From: CAZDDB01 sp963843285
Lineage (GTDB): Bacteria > Acidobacteriota > HRBIN11 > JAKEFK01
Reading direction: 5' to 3'
Assembly (NCBI GenBank): GCA_963843285.1
Contig: CAWJJO010000005.1
Span: forward strand, 1 to 64,000
DNA length: 64,000 nucleotides
The first letter of the stretch is position 1; each line of letters opens with the position of its first letter. The position numbers and the translations under genes are program-made. Below are positions 18,404 to 27,163 of this stretch, one piece after another. The notes under the pieces were generated by a model. It ran no database searches, was not told where the DNA came from, and saw only the letters and a program-made list of their open reading frames with translations.

Positions 18404-18468
18404 AACCGCAAAGGACGCAAAGTATTTTGCTTTTCCCTCCTTTGGGGTCTCTGCGGTCTTTGCGGTTT
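18404..18468. repeat. Inverted repeat just before the ElbD-like gene
   Basis: AACCGCAAAGGACGCAAAG (18404-18422) and CTGCGGTCTTTGCGGTTT (18451-18468) are complementary. The element fills nearly the whole gap between the LarA-like gene and ATG 18472, leaving no obvious ribosome site. Confidence 0.7.
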
Positions 18469-18471
18469 GTC

Positions 18472-21400
18472 ATGAACACTACGTTGTCACCTGCTGAGAT
18501 TTTCAATGGAAAGAGGATCTTTTTCATCGGTGGCACCGGGTTTCTCGGTAAGGTCACGCTCAGCATGCTGCTGCACCGGTTTCCGCAAGTGGAACGGATC
18601 TACCTGATGGTGCGCGCCAGTACCGGCGCCGATAGCGAAGAGCGTTTCTGGAATAACGTCTTCTCCTCCCCTGCGTTCGATCCTGTTCGCGAGCGGTATG
18701 GTGAAAATGTCCGCGATCATTTGAAGAAGAAGCTGGTGATTGTCGGCGGCGACATCATGCACGACAATCTCGGCTACAAAGAGGAAGAGGCGCAGCACAT
18801 CGCCGATGACATCGACATTGTATTGAACTCCTCCGGAAATGTAAGCTTCAATCCTCCGCTGGAAACAGCACTGAAGACAAATGTCACCGGAACGAAAAAT
18901 CTGCTTGCATTTGTAAAACGGATGAAACGTCCTGCGTTTGTCCACACCAGCACCTGTTTTGTCGCCGGAAACCGTTCAGGTCAAATCTGGGAAGAGGATC
19001 CGGTTCCGGGATACTTTCCGCGTCGTGAAGAGCTGGACGATATCCGGTTCTCAGTAGAACAGGAGCTGAAGGATTGTGAGCGTCTGACACGAAGCGTCGT
19101 GGAAGAAGCCACAGACGCAACTCTGAATGCCCAGCTTCGCGCGATTGCGCGCAAACGATTGATCGAAGAAGGCCGGGATCCGGATGATGAAAGTACGCTG
19201 AATCTCGCTACTGCGCGGGAACGGAAGGATTGGATCCGCAACAAAATGAGCGATCTGGGACTCGAGCGCGCAAAGTGGTGGGGTTGGCCCAATATCTATA
19301 CGTACACCAAGAGCATGGCCGAACAACTGATCGCCGCGGAGACCGGAATCGCCCGGGCCATCGTCCGCCCTGCGATTGTCGAAAGCGCCCTCACTTATCC
19401 GTTTGCGGGCTGGAACGAAGGATTCAACACCACGGCCCCGCTGATTCTGTTCGGATTGAACGGACAGAATGAATTTCCCGCAAAGAACAATCTCATTCTC
19501 GATGTCATTCCGGTCGATTTTGTAGCGTCCGCAATGCTTGCGGTTACCGCGCAAACAATGGTCGAAGAACCCAAACTCGTGTATCAGTTGTGCTCCGGTG
19601 ATTCCAACCCCGCAAAGATGAGACGGATCGTCACGTTACTGGGGCTATACAAACGCAGACACTTCAAGGACAAAGAAAGTGGAAACAAGTTCCTCAACGC
19701 CATTGCGGCACGAATGGAGGCCCGGCCGGTAAGCGACAACTATTTTCGAAGAGTGGTTCCCAGGATTCACCGCGCAACGGAAAAACTTTCCGATGTCTTG
19801 AATCGCGCGCGACCTTACGGCACTTTCAGCGGGCTCATTCAAAATATCAAAAAGGGTGTGGAACACTTGCACGCATTCACTCGTGAAGGATTGGATACCT
19901 ACGAGCAATTCCGGCCTTTTACAGTCTTGAACGAAATCTATTTTCGGGCAGACAATGTCCGCGCTCTCTTTTCCAGACTTCCCGATGCGGATCGTGAATC
20001 GCTCACCTGGGCGCCGGAGAAAATCGACTGGTATCACTATTGGCTGAAAGTCCATTTTCCCGGTCTCCAAAAATGGGTTTTCCCCAAGATGGAAGAAATC
20101 GGGAAGCCAAAACCAAAGCGTGTTTATACCTACAGGAATCTTCTGGAAATGTTCCACGCGGTTGTGAAACTGCATGAACACAGGCCGGCAATGCACATCG
20201 AGCGAAACGGCAAAGAGGAAGAATACACTTACGGCGATCTTCGCGAACTGGCAACACGCGCAGCAACGTTCCTTTACGGAGAAGAAATCCGAGAGGGGGA
20301 TCGGATCGGATTGATCGGAGAAAATGCGCCGGAATGGGGGCTCAGCTACTTCGGGATTCTCCATGCGGGAGCCACTTGCATTCCGATGGATAAGGAGCTC
20401 AATGAAGATGAAATCGTGAATCTGATGCGCGCGGGAAAGGCCAAAGGACTGATTCTGAGCGACCGGCAATACAGGAAACGCTCCCGTCTTTCTAATCTAT
20501 TCGAAGCAGCCGGCTTACAAGTCTGGATCTGGCCGATGAAGGCTGTTTTTGAAATGGGAGACGAGGAAGTCGAACGCGAACGGGCATCCAAGCTTCCCAA
20601 AGGAAAACCGACAGCGATTGCATCCCTGATCTTCACTTCCGGCACCACGGGCAAACCGAAGGGCGTCATGCTGACGCATAAGAACCTTACCAGCATGATG
20701 GCCCAGCTCCTGAAAGTTTACGATGTGACAAACCAGGATGGGTTTCTCAGCATCCTGCCGCTGCATCACACATTTGAATTCTCAACCGGGTTCCTTCTTC
20801 CGCTCAGTCGAGGAGCGCAAATTCGCTATCTGGAGGAGCTGAATGGTGATTCGATCGCCGATGCGCTCAAGTTCGGCCATGTCACGATCATGGTCGGTGT
20901 TCCCGCGCTGTGGGATTTGCTGCGCCGGCGCATTCTGAACAAGTTCGGCGATAAATCGGAAAAACTCGAGAGCTTTGTGAAGTCCCTCATCAGTGTGAAC
21001 AAGTGGGTGCGCGAAAAGACGTCGCTGAATCTTGGACCGTTTCTCTTCTTTCCTGTTCACAAGGGGCTCGGCGGCAAGATTCGATACTTCATCAGCGGTG
21101 GCTCTTCGCTTTCAGAGAAAGTATTTGAAACTTTCTATGGACTCGGCTTCGCGCTGAATGAAGGATATGGATTGACGGAATCATCTCCCGTTCTTACCGT
21201 AACGCGTCCCGGTGAAAAGCTGCTGATTGGAAGCGTGGGACAGCCGTTACCCGGGGTGGAAATCAAAATCGTAGATCCCAATGAACAAGGAATTGGCGAA
21301 GTCATCGCGCGCGGGCCAAATGTCATGGCCGGTTACTACGAAAACAAGGAAGCTACGGAAGCCACTATTCGCGATGGATGGCTTTACACCGGTGATCTCG

Positions 21401-22854
21401 GCTACATCGATGAGGCAGGAAATCTGTTTCTGGTCGGTCGATCTAAAGATCTGATTGTTGGACCGACCGGCAAAAATATCTATCCGGATGAGCTGGAAGA
21501 GATTTACCGGCACAATGACCTGATCAAAGAGCTGAGTATCGTTGGGTTGCCGGATGAAAGCGGCGAACGGGTCGTGTGTCTGGTTGTGCCCGATTATGAG
21601 AAGGATGATTCCTTATCGGCGAACGAAGTGCGGGCGCATATCGAAGAGCATTTCCGGACGATTGCTGCGGGCCTTCCGATGTACAAACGCGTCCGCACCA
21701 TCGAATTCCAGGATGAGGAGCTGCCGCGCACGGGCACACGCAAAGTGAAGCGCCGCGAGGTCATTGCCATATTGCAAGGCATGCGCGCGAATGTGCATCC
21801 GTTGCCGGCTCCGGACAAGGACGATATTCGCTGGCTCGCAGAGATTGTCGCCGGTGTTTGCGGAAAACCGGCATCCGGAATCCACGCCGCCACGACGTTT
21901 GATGAGCTGGGCTTCGACAGTCTCATGTACACCGAGCTCGGAACAGCGATCGATGCCGCGGGCATCTCGATTTCGTCGCTCCAGGGGCTCAACGCTGTTA
22001 CGAACGTGGAAGAGCTCAGCAGATTCCTGCGATCCACTTCCCCGCTGCCCGCCAAACAATCACGGTCCGCCATTGCTCGCCGCGGAAAGGATGAGGAAGC
22101 GGACGAGATCCAGATTCCGTCTTTGCTCCGGAATGCCGGAAGCAAAGGACTCGATCTCGCGCATCAATATTTCTACAACTACTGGATGGATTCAATCGTC
22201 AAGGGGAAGAAAAATATCCCATGTCATACTACATTCATAGTAGCGTCCAATCACTGCTCCCATCTGGACATGGGGCTTGTGAAGTTTGCCCTCGGAGATG
22301 CCGGAAAGAATATGGTGGCGGTGGCTGCCGCGGATTATTTCTTCGACAACAAATACAAAAAAGCGTTTTTTGAGAACTTTACCAATCTGATTCCGATGGA
22401 GCGAAAGGGGTCGCTTCACGAGTCGCTCCAGCTTGCGATTCAATTCCTCGATCAGGGATTCAATCTGTTGATTTTCCCTGAAGGAACCCGCTCCACTACC
22501 GGCCAGCTCGCCGAATTCAAATTCAGCCTTGGCTATCTGGCACTGCGCTCCAAACGCGGGATTCTGCCGTTGTTTCTGGACGGCACGTATCAAGCGATGC
22601 CAAAGGGAAAATCATTTCCCGACCGGTCGAAAAAGGTTTCCGCGAGAGTAGGTCCGTTTCTCCCGTATGAAGCGTTGGAAAAGACTACGCGTGGAATCCC
22701 GAAGAACGAAGCCTATCGTCTGGTAACCATGCTCACTCAGAAAGTTGTGGAACAGATGCGCGACGGAAAACAGCCGGTGCTGGACTGGGAAGCGATCCGC
22801 CGCCAGTGGCACCACGAACATCAACCACAGATCGAGCAATCACCGGTAAAGTAA
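18472..22854 (+). CDS. ElbD-like multidomain enzyme: NAD(P)-binding reductase, AMP-dependent ligase, acyl carrier, PlsC-type acyltransferase
   Basis: A 1460-residue fusion; ATG 18472 is chosen because the Rossmann fold begins soon after. Domains in order: a male-sterility/thioester-reductase-type SDR (FIGGTGFLGKV at ~20, YTYTKSMAEQL at ~275); an acyl-CoA synthetase-type AMP ligase (FTSGTTGKPKGVML at ~720, GYGLTESSP at ~900, YTGDLGYIDEAGN at ~975); a carrier domain with the phosphopantetheine serine in ELGFDSLMYTEL at ~1150; and a glycerol-phosphate acyltransferase domain (NHCSHLDMG with H-x4-D at ~1260, FPEGTRS at ~1337). This matches, from memory, the plan of ElbD from Myxococcus xanthus, needed for ether lipids. 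The likely job is to activate and reduce a fatty acyl chain and place it on a glycerol backbone. It is encoded as one unbroken frame and is followed 13 bases later by an SDR gene. Confidence 0.8.
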   Translation: MNTTLSPAEIFNGKRIFFIGGTGFLGKVTLSMLLHRFPQVERIYLMVRASTGADSEERFWNNVFSSPAFDPVRERYGENVRDHLKKKLVIVGGDIMHDNLGYKEEEAQHIADDIDIVLNSSGNVSFNPPLETALKTNVTGTKNLLAFVKRMKRPAFVHTSTCFVAGNRSGQIWEEDPVPGYFPRREELDDIRFSVEQELKDCERLTRSVVEEATDATLNAQLRAIARKRLIEEGRDPDDESTLNLATARERKDWIRNKMSDLGLERAKWWGWPNIYTYTKSMAEQLIAAETGIARAIVRPAIVESALTYPFAGWNEGFNTTAPLILFGLNGQNEFPAKNNLILDVIPVDFVASAMLAVTAQTMVEEPKLVYQLCSGDSNPAKMRRIVTLLGLYKRRHFKDKESGNKFLNAIAARMEARPVSDNYFRRVVPRIHRATEKLSDVLNRARPYGTFSGLIQNIKKGVEHLHAFTREGLDTYEQFRPFTVLNEIYFRADNVRALFSRLPDADRESLTWAPEKIDWYHYWLKVHFPGLQKWVFPKMEEIGKPKPKRVYTYRNLLEMFHAVVKLHEHRPAMHIERNGKEEEYTYGDLRELATRAATFLYGEEIREGDRIGLIGENAPEWGLSYFGILHAGATCIPMDKELNEDEIVNLMRAGKAKGLILSDRQYRKRSRLSNLFEAAGLQVWIWPMKAVFEMGDEEVERERASKLPKGKPTAIASLIFTSGTTGKPKGVMLTHKNLTSMMAQLLKVYDVTNQDGFLSILPLHHTFEFSTGFLLPLSRGAQIRYLEELNGDSIADALKFGHVTIMVGVPALWDLLRRRILNKFGDKSEKLESFVKSLISVNKWVREKTSLNLGPFLFFPVHKGLGGKIRYFISGGSSLSEKVFETFYGLGFALNEGYGLTESSPVLTVTRPGEKLLIGSVGQPLPGVEIKIVDPNEQGIGEVIARGPNVMAGYYENKEATEATIRDGWLYTGDLGYIDEAGNLFLVGRSKDLIVGPTGKNIYPDELEEIYRHNDLIKELSIVGLPDESGERVVCLVVPDYEKDDSLSANEVRAHIEEHFRTIAAGLPMYKRVRTIEFQDEELPRTGTRKVKRREVIAILQGMRANVHPLPAPDKDDIRWLAEIVAGVCGKPASGIHAATTFDELGFDSLMYTELGTAIDAAGISISSLQGLNAVTNVEELSRFLRSTSPLPAKQSRSAIARRGKDEEADEIQIPSLLRNAGSKGLDLAHQYFYNYWMDSIVKGKKNIPCHTTFIVASNHCSHLDMGLVKFALGDAGKNMVAVAAADYFFDNKYKKAFFENFTNLIPMERKGSLHESLQLAIQFLDQGFNLLIFPEGTRSTTGQLAEFKFSLGYLALRSKRGILPLFLDGTYQAMPKGKSFPDRSKKVSARVGPFLPYEALEKTTRGIPKNEAYRLVTMLTQKVVEQMRDGKQPVLDWEAIRRQWHHEHQPQIEQSPVK

Positions 22855-22867
22855 GCGGATCTGAGCC

Positions 22868-23905
22868 ATGAAGTCCGAATTGAAAAAGACGAAAGCATCA
22901 CCATCTAAGATACTGGTAACGGGCGGCACGGGATTTCTGGGCAAACATCTTGTGGAGCACTTGCTCGCGAGCGGAGAACAGCAACTTCGTGTATTGACGA
23001 AATCGGCGCCGGAATGGCTGCAGGATCTCGGTGTGGAAGTGATCGAAGGCTCGATCACCGCGCCCGAGATCGTAAACATCGCGGTGGAAGGCGTAAAGCA
23101 GATCTATCATCTCGCCGGTTACGTGTCCCGCAGTGATGACGAACAGCGCGCGATGTATTCGGTGCACGTCGACGGCACGCGCATTCTTTGTGAAGCCGCA
23201 AAGGAAGCGGGTGTCCGGCGCATCGTGATGGCCTCTACAAGTGGAACCATCGCCATTACGGAAGACGGATTTGAGGTGCCGGATGAATCGTGGCCAACGC
23301 CCATAGAAATCGTTACGAAGTTTCCCTACTATGCCAGTAAGCTGTATCAAGAAAAAACTGCGCGTTCGATCTGCAAAGAAGATGTGGAGCTTGTAATTCT
23401 CAATCCCAGTTTGTTGCTGGGCCCCGGCGATGACCGTTTGAGTTCAACTGCCGATGTCCTGAAATTCCTTGCAGGAGATATTCCCGCGATTCCGTCAGGC
23501 GGTATCAACTTTGTGGATGTACGCGATGTAGCGTCCGTCTTTCCTGCTGCCATGCAGCGTGGAGCATCGGGTGAGCAATATCTGATTGGCGGACCAAACT
23601 GGACACTGGACCGCTATTTTCACTACCTGGAGAGAATTTCCAAAGTCAACGCGCCTGCGGTTCGCATTCCCAGAAAGCTACACACAGCAACATCTAAACT
23701 TGTAGAAGCGTTGTATGACGGAATCGGCAAGAAGCCGCCAGTGGAACCGATCAGCATGGAAATGTCACGCTACTTCTGGTATTGCGATTCAGGAAAGGCG
23801 ACGCGTGAGCTCGGCTTCACACCCCGCGATCCCGGCGAAACGCTCTACGACACTGTCCAGTATCTCCGCAAACACTTCCTGGGCGACTCCGTCTTCACAA
23901 GATAA
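22868..23905 (+). CDS. NAD-dependent epimerase/dehydratase-type SDR (HpnA/dihydroflavonol reductase-like)
   Basis: A 345-residue extended SDR. The cofactor site is ILVTGGTGFLGKHLVEHLL and the active site is YYASKLYQEK (YxxxK), with a serine upstream in MASTSGT. The substrate half has LILNPSLLLGPGD and GGINFVDVRDVA. Enzymes of this type reduce ketones or rework sterol, hopanoid or flavonoid-like substrates. It follows the ElbD-like gene by 13 bases and is probably co-transcribed, so a reductase step in the same lipid pathway is likely; the substrate is unknown. Confidence 0.75.
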   Translation: MKSELKKTKASPSKILVTGGTGFLGKHLVEHLLASGEQQLRVLTKSAPEWLQDLGVEVIEGSITAPEIVNIAVEGVKQIYHLAGYVSRSDDEQRAMYSVHVDGTRILCEAAKEAGVRRIVMASTSGTIAITEDGFEVPDESWPTPIEIVTKFPYYASKLYQEKTARSICKEDVELVILNPSLLLGPGDDRLSSTADVLKFLAGDIPAIPSGGINFVDVRDVASVFPAAMQRGASGEQYLIGGPNWTLDRYFHYLERISKVNAPAVRIPRKLHTATSKLVEALYDGIGKKPPVEPISMEMSRYFWYCDSGKATRELGFTPRDPGETLYDTVQYLRKHFLGDSVFTR

Positions 23906-23937
23906 AGACTTCTTGCCAAGGCACGGAGGGAAAATGG

Positions 23938-24021
23938 AACCACAGATGAACACAGATAAACACGGATTAATAAGAGGAAATTGGATCTGAGCTAATCGGT
24001 GTTCTGTGTTCATCTGTGGTT
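23938..24021. repeat. Inverted repeat with perfect 19-bp arms
   Basis: AACCACAGATGAACACAGA (23938-23956) is exactly complementary to 24003-24021. The arms lie between the convergent SDR and dienelactone hydrolase genes. A second block (CTCTGCGCCTCCGCGTCTCTG) follows at 24030. It could act as a bidirectional terminator. Confidence 0.8.
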
Positions 24022-24059
24022 GCTTTTTTCTCTGCGCCTCCGCGTCTCTGCGGTGAATC

Positions 24060-24794
24060 CTAGAGCTTCTTGAGGAAGGAGAGAGCTTCATGAAACGCGA
24101 GATCCGTCGATTCCGGATTGAATCGCGGTCCTTCATCACGCATAAATGCATGTTCCCCCGGAAAGAGCTGGAGACGATACCGCGTGCCTGCGCTCTTCAG
24201 AGCTTGCTCAATCTTGTTTCGGCCGTCCGCAGGGATATGCGGATCGGAATCCCCAAAGATTAGAAGTAACTCGCCTCGAATTTCAATAAACCGTTGCAGA
24301 GTTCCGGCATCTTCATCTTTTCCGAGCTTTCCTGTATGAACTCCTGTCGGATAGAAACAAACTGTTGCTCGGACGTCGGGTTGAAGGGCTGCGCGAAATG
24401 CGAGATGTCCTCCGATACAGAAACCGGCGGCAGCCAATCTCCCGGTCGCTGTCTTGGGATGGCCCTTCAAATAATCCAGTGCGGCCCGGCAATCCGCGTC
24501 AAAGTGAGCCACAGGCGTTCGGAGAGCATCCTCCATTCCGCGCGTGCGTCCCGCATCGTCAAACGGGATCACTGTGCCGGGCGATTCGATGCGATGATAG
24601 ATTTCCGGGGCAGCCACAACAAAACCATAACCGGCAAGCCGGACGCAAGAACGGATCATGGGACCGGTAAGCTGAAAAATATCGGAGTAGAAGAGGACTG
24701 CGGGAAATCTCCCGTCCGCCCTCGGGGCGGTGACCAACATTCTCATTGGACTTCCGTCCACGAGAATGTCTACGCATTCCTGGGTTACAATCAT
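24060..24794 (-). CDS. Dienelactone hydrolase family protein
   Basis: This 244-residue alpha/beta hydrolase has a cysteine nucleophile in AAAGFCIGGHLAFRAA, an aspartate in LLIFGDSDPHIP and a histidine in FPGEHAFMRD, the Cys-Asp-His triad of dienelactone hydrolases. No signal peptide is seen, so it is cytoplasmic. Many relatives hydrolyse esters other than dienelactone, and no chlorocatechol genes are nearby, so the substrate is open. Confidence 0.85.
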   Translation of the reverse strand: MIVTQECVDILVDGSPMRMLVTAPRADGRFPAVLFYSDIFQLTGPMIRSCVRLAGYGFVVAAPEIYHRIESPGTVIPFDDAGRTRGMEDALRTPVAHFDADCRAALDYLKGHPKTATGRLAAAGFCIGGHLAFRAALQPDVRATVCFYPTGVHTGKLGKDEDAGTLQRFIEIRGELLLIFGDSDPHIPADGRNKIEQALKSAGTRYRLQLFPGEHAFMRDEGPRFNPESTDLAFHEALSFLKKL

Positions 24795-24851
24795 ACGTTT
24801 TTAGGATTGGCGTGAGTCATTGTATCATCTAAAATCACAGGAGGAGCGTCA

Positions 24852-25391
24852 ATGTCAGAATACGACAGATTGATCCTGGTTGCGGTAGGTCCAGATAGAG
24901 TCGGGCTGGTAGAAAAAATCTCGCAGTTCATTGTGCTTCGAAAATGCAATATTGAAGACAGCAAAATGGCAGTATTTCAGGGTGAATTTGCCCTGATCCT
25001 TCTCCTTTCCGGCGAATCCAAGAATCTGTTTGAAATCGCGAACAGGTATAACGATCTCAGCGCACAAACAGGATTGAATGTTTGGGTCAAACAACCGTCA
25101 GGCAAAAAATCGCAGGAACCATCGCTGCCGTATAAGCTCGTCGCTTCCTGCATGGATCATCCGGGTGTTGTGCACCGATTGAGCACAGCCTTGAGCGAGC
25201 TTGGAATCAATATCGAATCGATGGAGACAGATACGTACGACGCCCCTGTGAGCGGTACACCTATTTTCCGTATGGATGCGATGATTTCCATCCCGGCCTC
25301 TTTGAGTATCAACTCCCTGCGCGAACAGTTATCTGAAATTGAACGCGAAGAAAATATCGATATCGACCTCACACCGATCTCCACTTCGTAA
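24852..25391 (+). CDS. Two-ACT-domain protein (GcvR-like amino-acid sensor)
   Basis: A 179-residue protein preceded by an AGGAGG-type ribosome site. It consists of two ACT domains: residues ~4-75 (LILVAVGPDRVGLVEKISQF, NIEDSKMAVFQGEFALILLL) and ~92-170 (LVASCMDHPGVVHRLSTALSE, GINIESMETDTYDAPVSGTP). This layout matches GcvR, the accessory repressor of the glycine cleavage operon, and related sensors. The partner regulator is not in the window, so which amino acid it senses is not known. Confidence 0.8.
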   Translation: MSEYDRLILVAVGPDRVGLVEKISQFIVLRKCNIEDSKMAVFQGEFALILLLSGESKNLFEIANRYNDLSAQTGLNVWVKQPSGKKSQEPSLPYKLVASCMDHPGVVHRLSTALSELGINIESMETDTYDAPVSGTPIFRMDAMISIPASLSINSLREQLSEIEREENIDIDLTPISTS

Positions 25392-25397
25392 TGTTTT

Positions 25398-25456
25398 GTA
25401 GGGGCGACTCTTTTGGTCGCCCTCATCATGCGGTCGGATACAAGCCCCGCCCCTAC
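25398..25456. repeat. GTAGGGGCG...CGCCCCTAC inverted repeat
   Basis: Nine-base arms at 25398-25406 and 25448-25456, with an inner GGGCGAC...GTCGCCC hairpin. The same family appears at 30504-30765. It lies between the ACT gene and the left end of the insertion sequence. A further palindrome, GCAGGCC-GGA-GGCCTGC, lies at 25489-25505. Confidence 0.7.
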
Positions 25457-25599
25457 TCCATTTATGAGCAGGCCGGAGGCCTGCGACCCATAATGCAGGC
25501 GAGCTTTCAAAGTTTCATCTTGAAACTTTTGTACTTTGATGAAACTGCAAAATAATCCACCTGTGTCATTTCATTTATACTTCTTGCTGTTCGTCCAGA

Positions 25600-25768
25600 C
25601 AAGCTAAAACCGCGGCGTCACTGGTGCTTAGAAGCCCGTAGGCGAGCATGGTTCCGCTGATTTTGCTTTGTACACTGGTGGAGTTTAACTACCCCGTTTA
25701 GAAGAATTGTTTTGTTGGCGATCAGCGGGTCTTGGACGAGCCCAATCGCATCACTTTTAGGAGCAAAG
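25600..25768 (+). ncRNA. Candidate IS110 bridge RNA region
   Basis: About 170 bases of non-coding DNA precede the transposase. CCGCTGAT (25654-25661) pairs perfectly with ATCAGCGG (25721-25728), closing a 59-base loop that contains a smaller hairpin (GGT-GG-AGT-TTA-ACT-ACC near 25678-25694). Established knowledge: IS110-group elements such as IS621 encode a structured RNA of roughly 180 nt in this position whose loops specify donor and target DNA. That this region is such an RNA is inferred from position and the stem. Confidence 0.45.
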
Positions 25769-27127
25769 ATGAAAAAGAACTCGTCCAAAAAGATTAAACC
25801 TACACCACCGCTGACTACGGTCAACCCGGATGCCGCCGGAGTCGACATAGGTTCTATCGAAATTTATGTTTGCGTACCAGCAGACCGTGATCCGCAATTC
25901 GTCAGACATTTCCCTACCTTCACTTCTGACCTTCGCCAAATCGCAGATTGGTTAAAAGTCTGTAAGATTAAAACCATTGCAATGGAATCCACCGGAATTT
26001 ACTGGATTCCATTATACGAAATTCTTGTTGAATCTGGCTTTGAAGTTCATCTTGTGAATCCAAGAGACCTGAAACGTCCAAAGAAAACCGACGTTTCTGA
26101 TTGTCAGTGGCTACAGCAAATGCACAGTTATGGTTTATTAAAATCCTCCTTCCGTCCAGCCGATCAGGTTTGTGTCCTCCGTAGTTTCATTCGTCATCGA
26201 TCCACTATAATCCGCTACCGAAGCTCTCACATCCTCCACATGCAGAAGGCACTTCATCAAATGAATTTGCAACTTGATAATGTAATCAGTGACATTACAG
26301 GAATAACAGGGATGCAGATCATTCGATCGATCGTAGCAGGCAATCGTGACGCCTCTTCTTTAGCCAAGTTCCGAGATCACCGCTGCCGAAGCACCGAAAA
26401 AGAAATCCAAAAATCACTCGAAGGAAATTATCGTTCGGAACACGTGTTCACATTAAAACAGTCATTGCAATTTTATGACTTTTACACGCAACAACTCATC
26501 GATTGCGATGCTGAAATAGAAAGAATCTATTGTCAGATGGCTGCCAATTGCCCCGGAACTTACAAGTTGCCTCACAATTTTAAAAAAGCAAACAAAGATA
26601 AAAATACCCCGAGTTACGATCTACAAAGCCATCTTTTCCGGTCTTATGGCATTGATCTTACTCAGATTGACGGAATCAGTTCTCTGACAGCTCAAACAAT
26701 CTTCAGTGAACTTGGGGATGATTTGTCCCGTTTTCCAACCGTCAAACAATTTACTCGCTGGCTTTCACTTTCTCCCAACAACCGGATCAGTGGCAACAAA
26801 ATTCTTGATCGCAAAACACTTCCTGGTCGCAATCGCACTGCCCAAGCTCTACTCATTGCAGCCAATAGCCTGCATCACTCAAAGTCTCCACTGGGCGATT
26901 ATTATCGAAAAATGCGCACCCTACATGGTCCTATTAAAACAAACGTAATTTGCGCACATAAGCTCGCTCGACTTATCTATTTCTTAATCACACGAAAATC
27001 CCAATTCGACCCTACATTGATAGCCACTCAGCAGCAAAAAGATAAGGAGCGCTCAGTCAAAAGCTTAATCAAAAAAGCCAGACGTTATGGCTTTCTACTC
27101 GTGCCTCTCCCGACGGCAGTTACTTAG
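25769..27127 (+). CDS. IS110-family transposase
   Basis: ATG 25769 follows TTAGGAGCAAAG and gives 452 residues. The N-terminal RuvC-like DEDD domain shows the first acidic residue in GVDIGSIEIYVCVP, a Glu in IAMESTGIYWIPLYE and the NPRDLKRPKKTDVSDCQWLQ motif. The C-terminal Transposase_20 domain has DGISSLTAQTIFSELGDD, FTRWLSLSPNNRISGNKIL and the serine region GRNRTAQALLIAANSLHHSKS. The frame is open throughout, so the element may be active. Confidence 0.9.
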   Translation: MKKNSSKKIKPTPPLTTVNPDAAGVDIGSIEIYVCVPADRDPQFVRHFPTFTSDLRQIADWLKVCKIKTIAMESTGIYWIPLYEILVESGFEVHLVNPRDLKRPKKTDVSDCQWLQQMHSYGLLKSSFRPADQVCVLRSFIRHRSTIIRYRSSHILHMQKALHQMNLQLDNVISDITGITGMQIIRSIVAGNRDASSLAKFRDHRCRSTEKEIQKSLEGNYRSEHVFTLKQSLQFYDFYTQQLIDCDAEIERIYCQMAANCPGTYKLPHNFKKANKDKNTPSYDLQSHLFRSYGIDLTQIDGISSLTAQTIFSELGDDLSRFPTVKQFTRWLSLSPNNRISGNKILDRKTLPGRNRTAQALLIAANSLHHSKSPLGDYYRKMRTLHGPIKTNVICAHKLARLIYFLITRKSQFDPTLIATQQQKDKERSVKSLIKKARRYGFLLVPLPTAVT

Positions 27128-27131
27128 AAGG

Positions 27132-27159
27132 ACGCCTGCGCTCCATACGCCTGCGCTCC
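27132..27159 (+). repeat. Direct repeat ACGCCTGCGCTCC x2
   Basis: Two copies of ACGCCTGCGCTCC (27132-27144 and 27147-27159) with an AT spacer lie directly after the transposase stop. They resemble half-arms of the GGAGCGC-type palindromes, so the insertion sequence may have landed in or beside such a repeat. Confidence 0.6.
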
Positions 27160-27163
27160 CAGA

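Larger units (their letters stand above)
25590..27131 (+). mobile_element. IS110-family insertion sequence (ends approximate)
   Basis: The element comprises the transposase gene and a structured non-coding 5' region. IS110 elements usually lack terminal inverted repeats and do not duplicate long target sites, so the ends cannot be fixed from one copy. The left end is placed after the palindromic repeat and before the stem at 25654; the right end must fall in the 36 bases between the transposase stop (27127) and the lipid kinase gene. Base and codon use are more AT-rich than in the neighbours, which fits recent arrival. Confidence 0.65.

Noticed and set aside
19645..20469. Minus-strand 274-residue ORF inside the ElbD-like gene
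   Set aside because: Shadow of a protein with clear domains; no ribosome site.
16684..24021. Palindromic repeats considered as a CRISPR array
   Set aside because: The units are inverted, not regularly spaced direct repeats, have no constant spacers and no cas genes are present.
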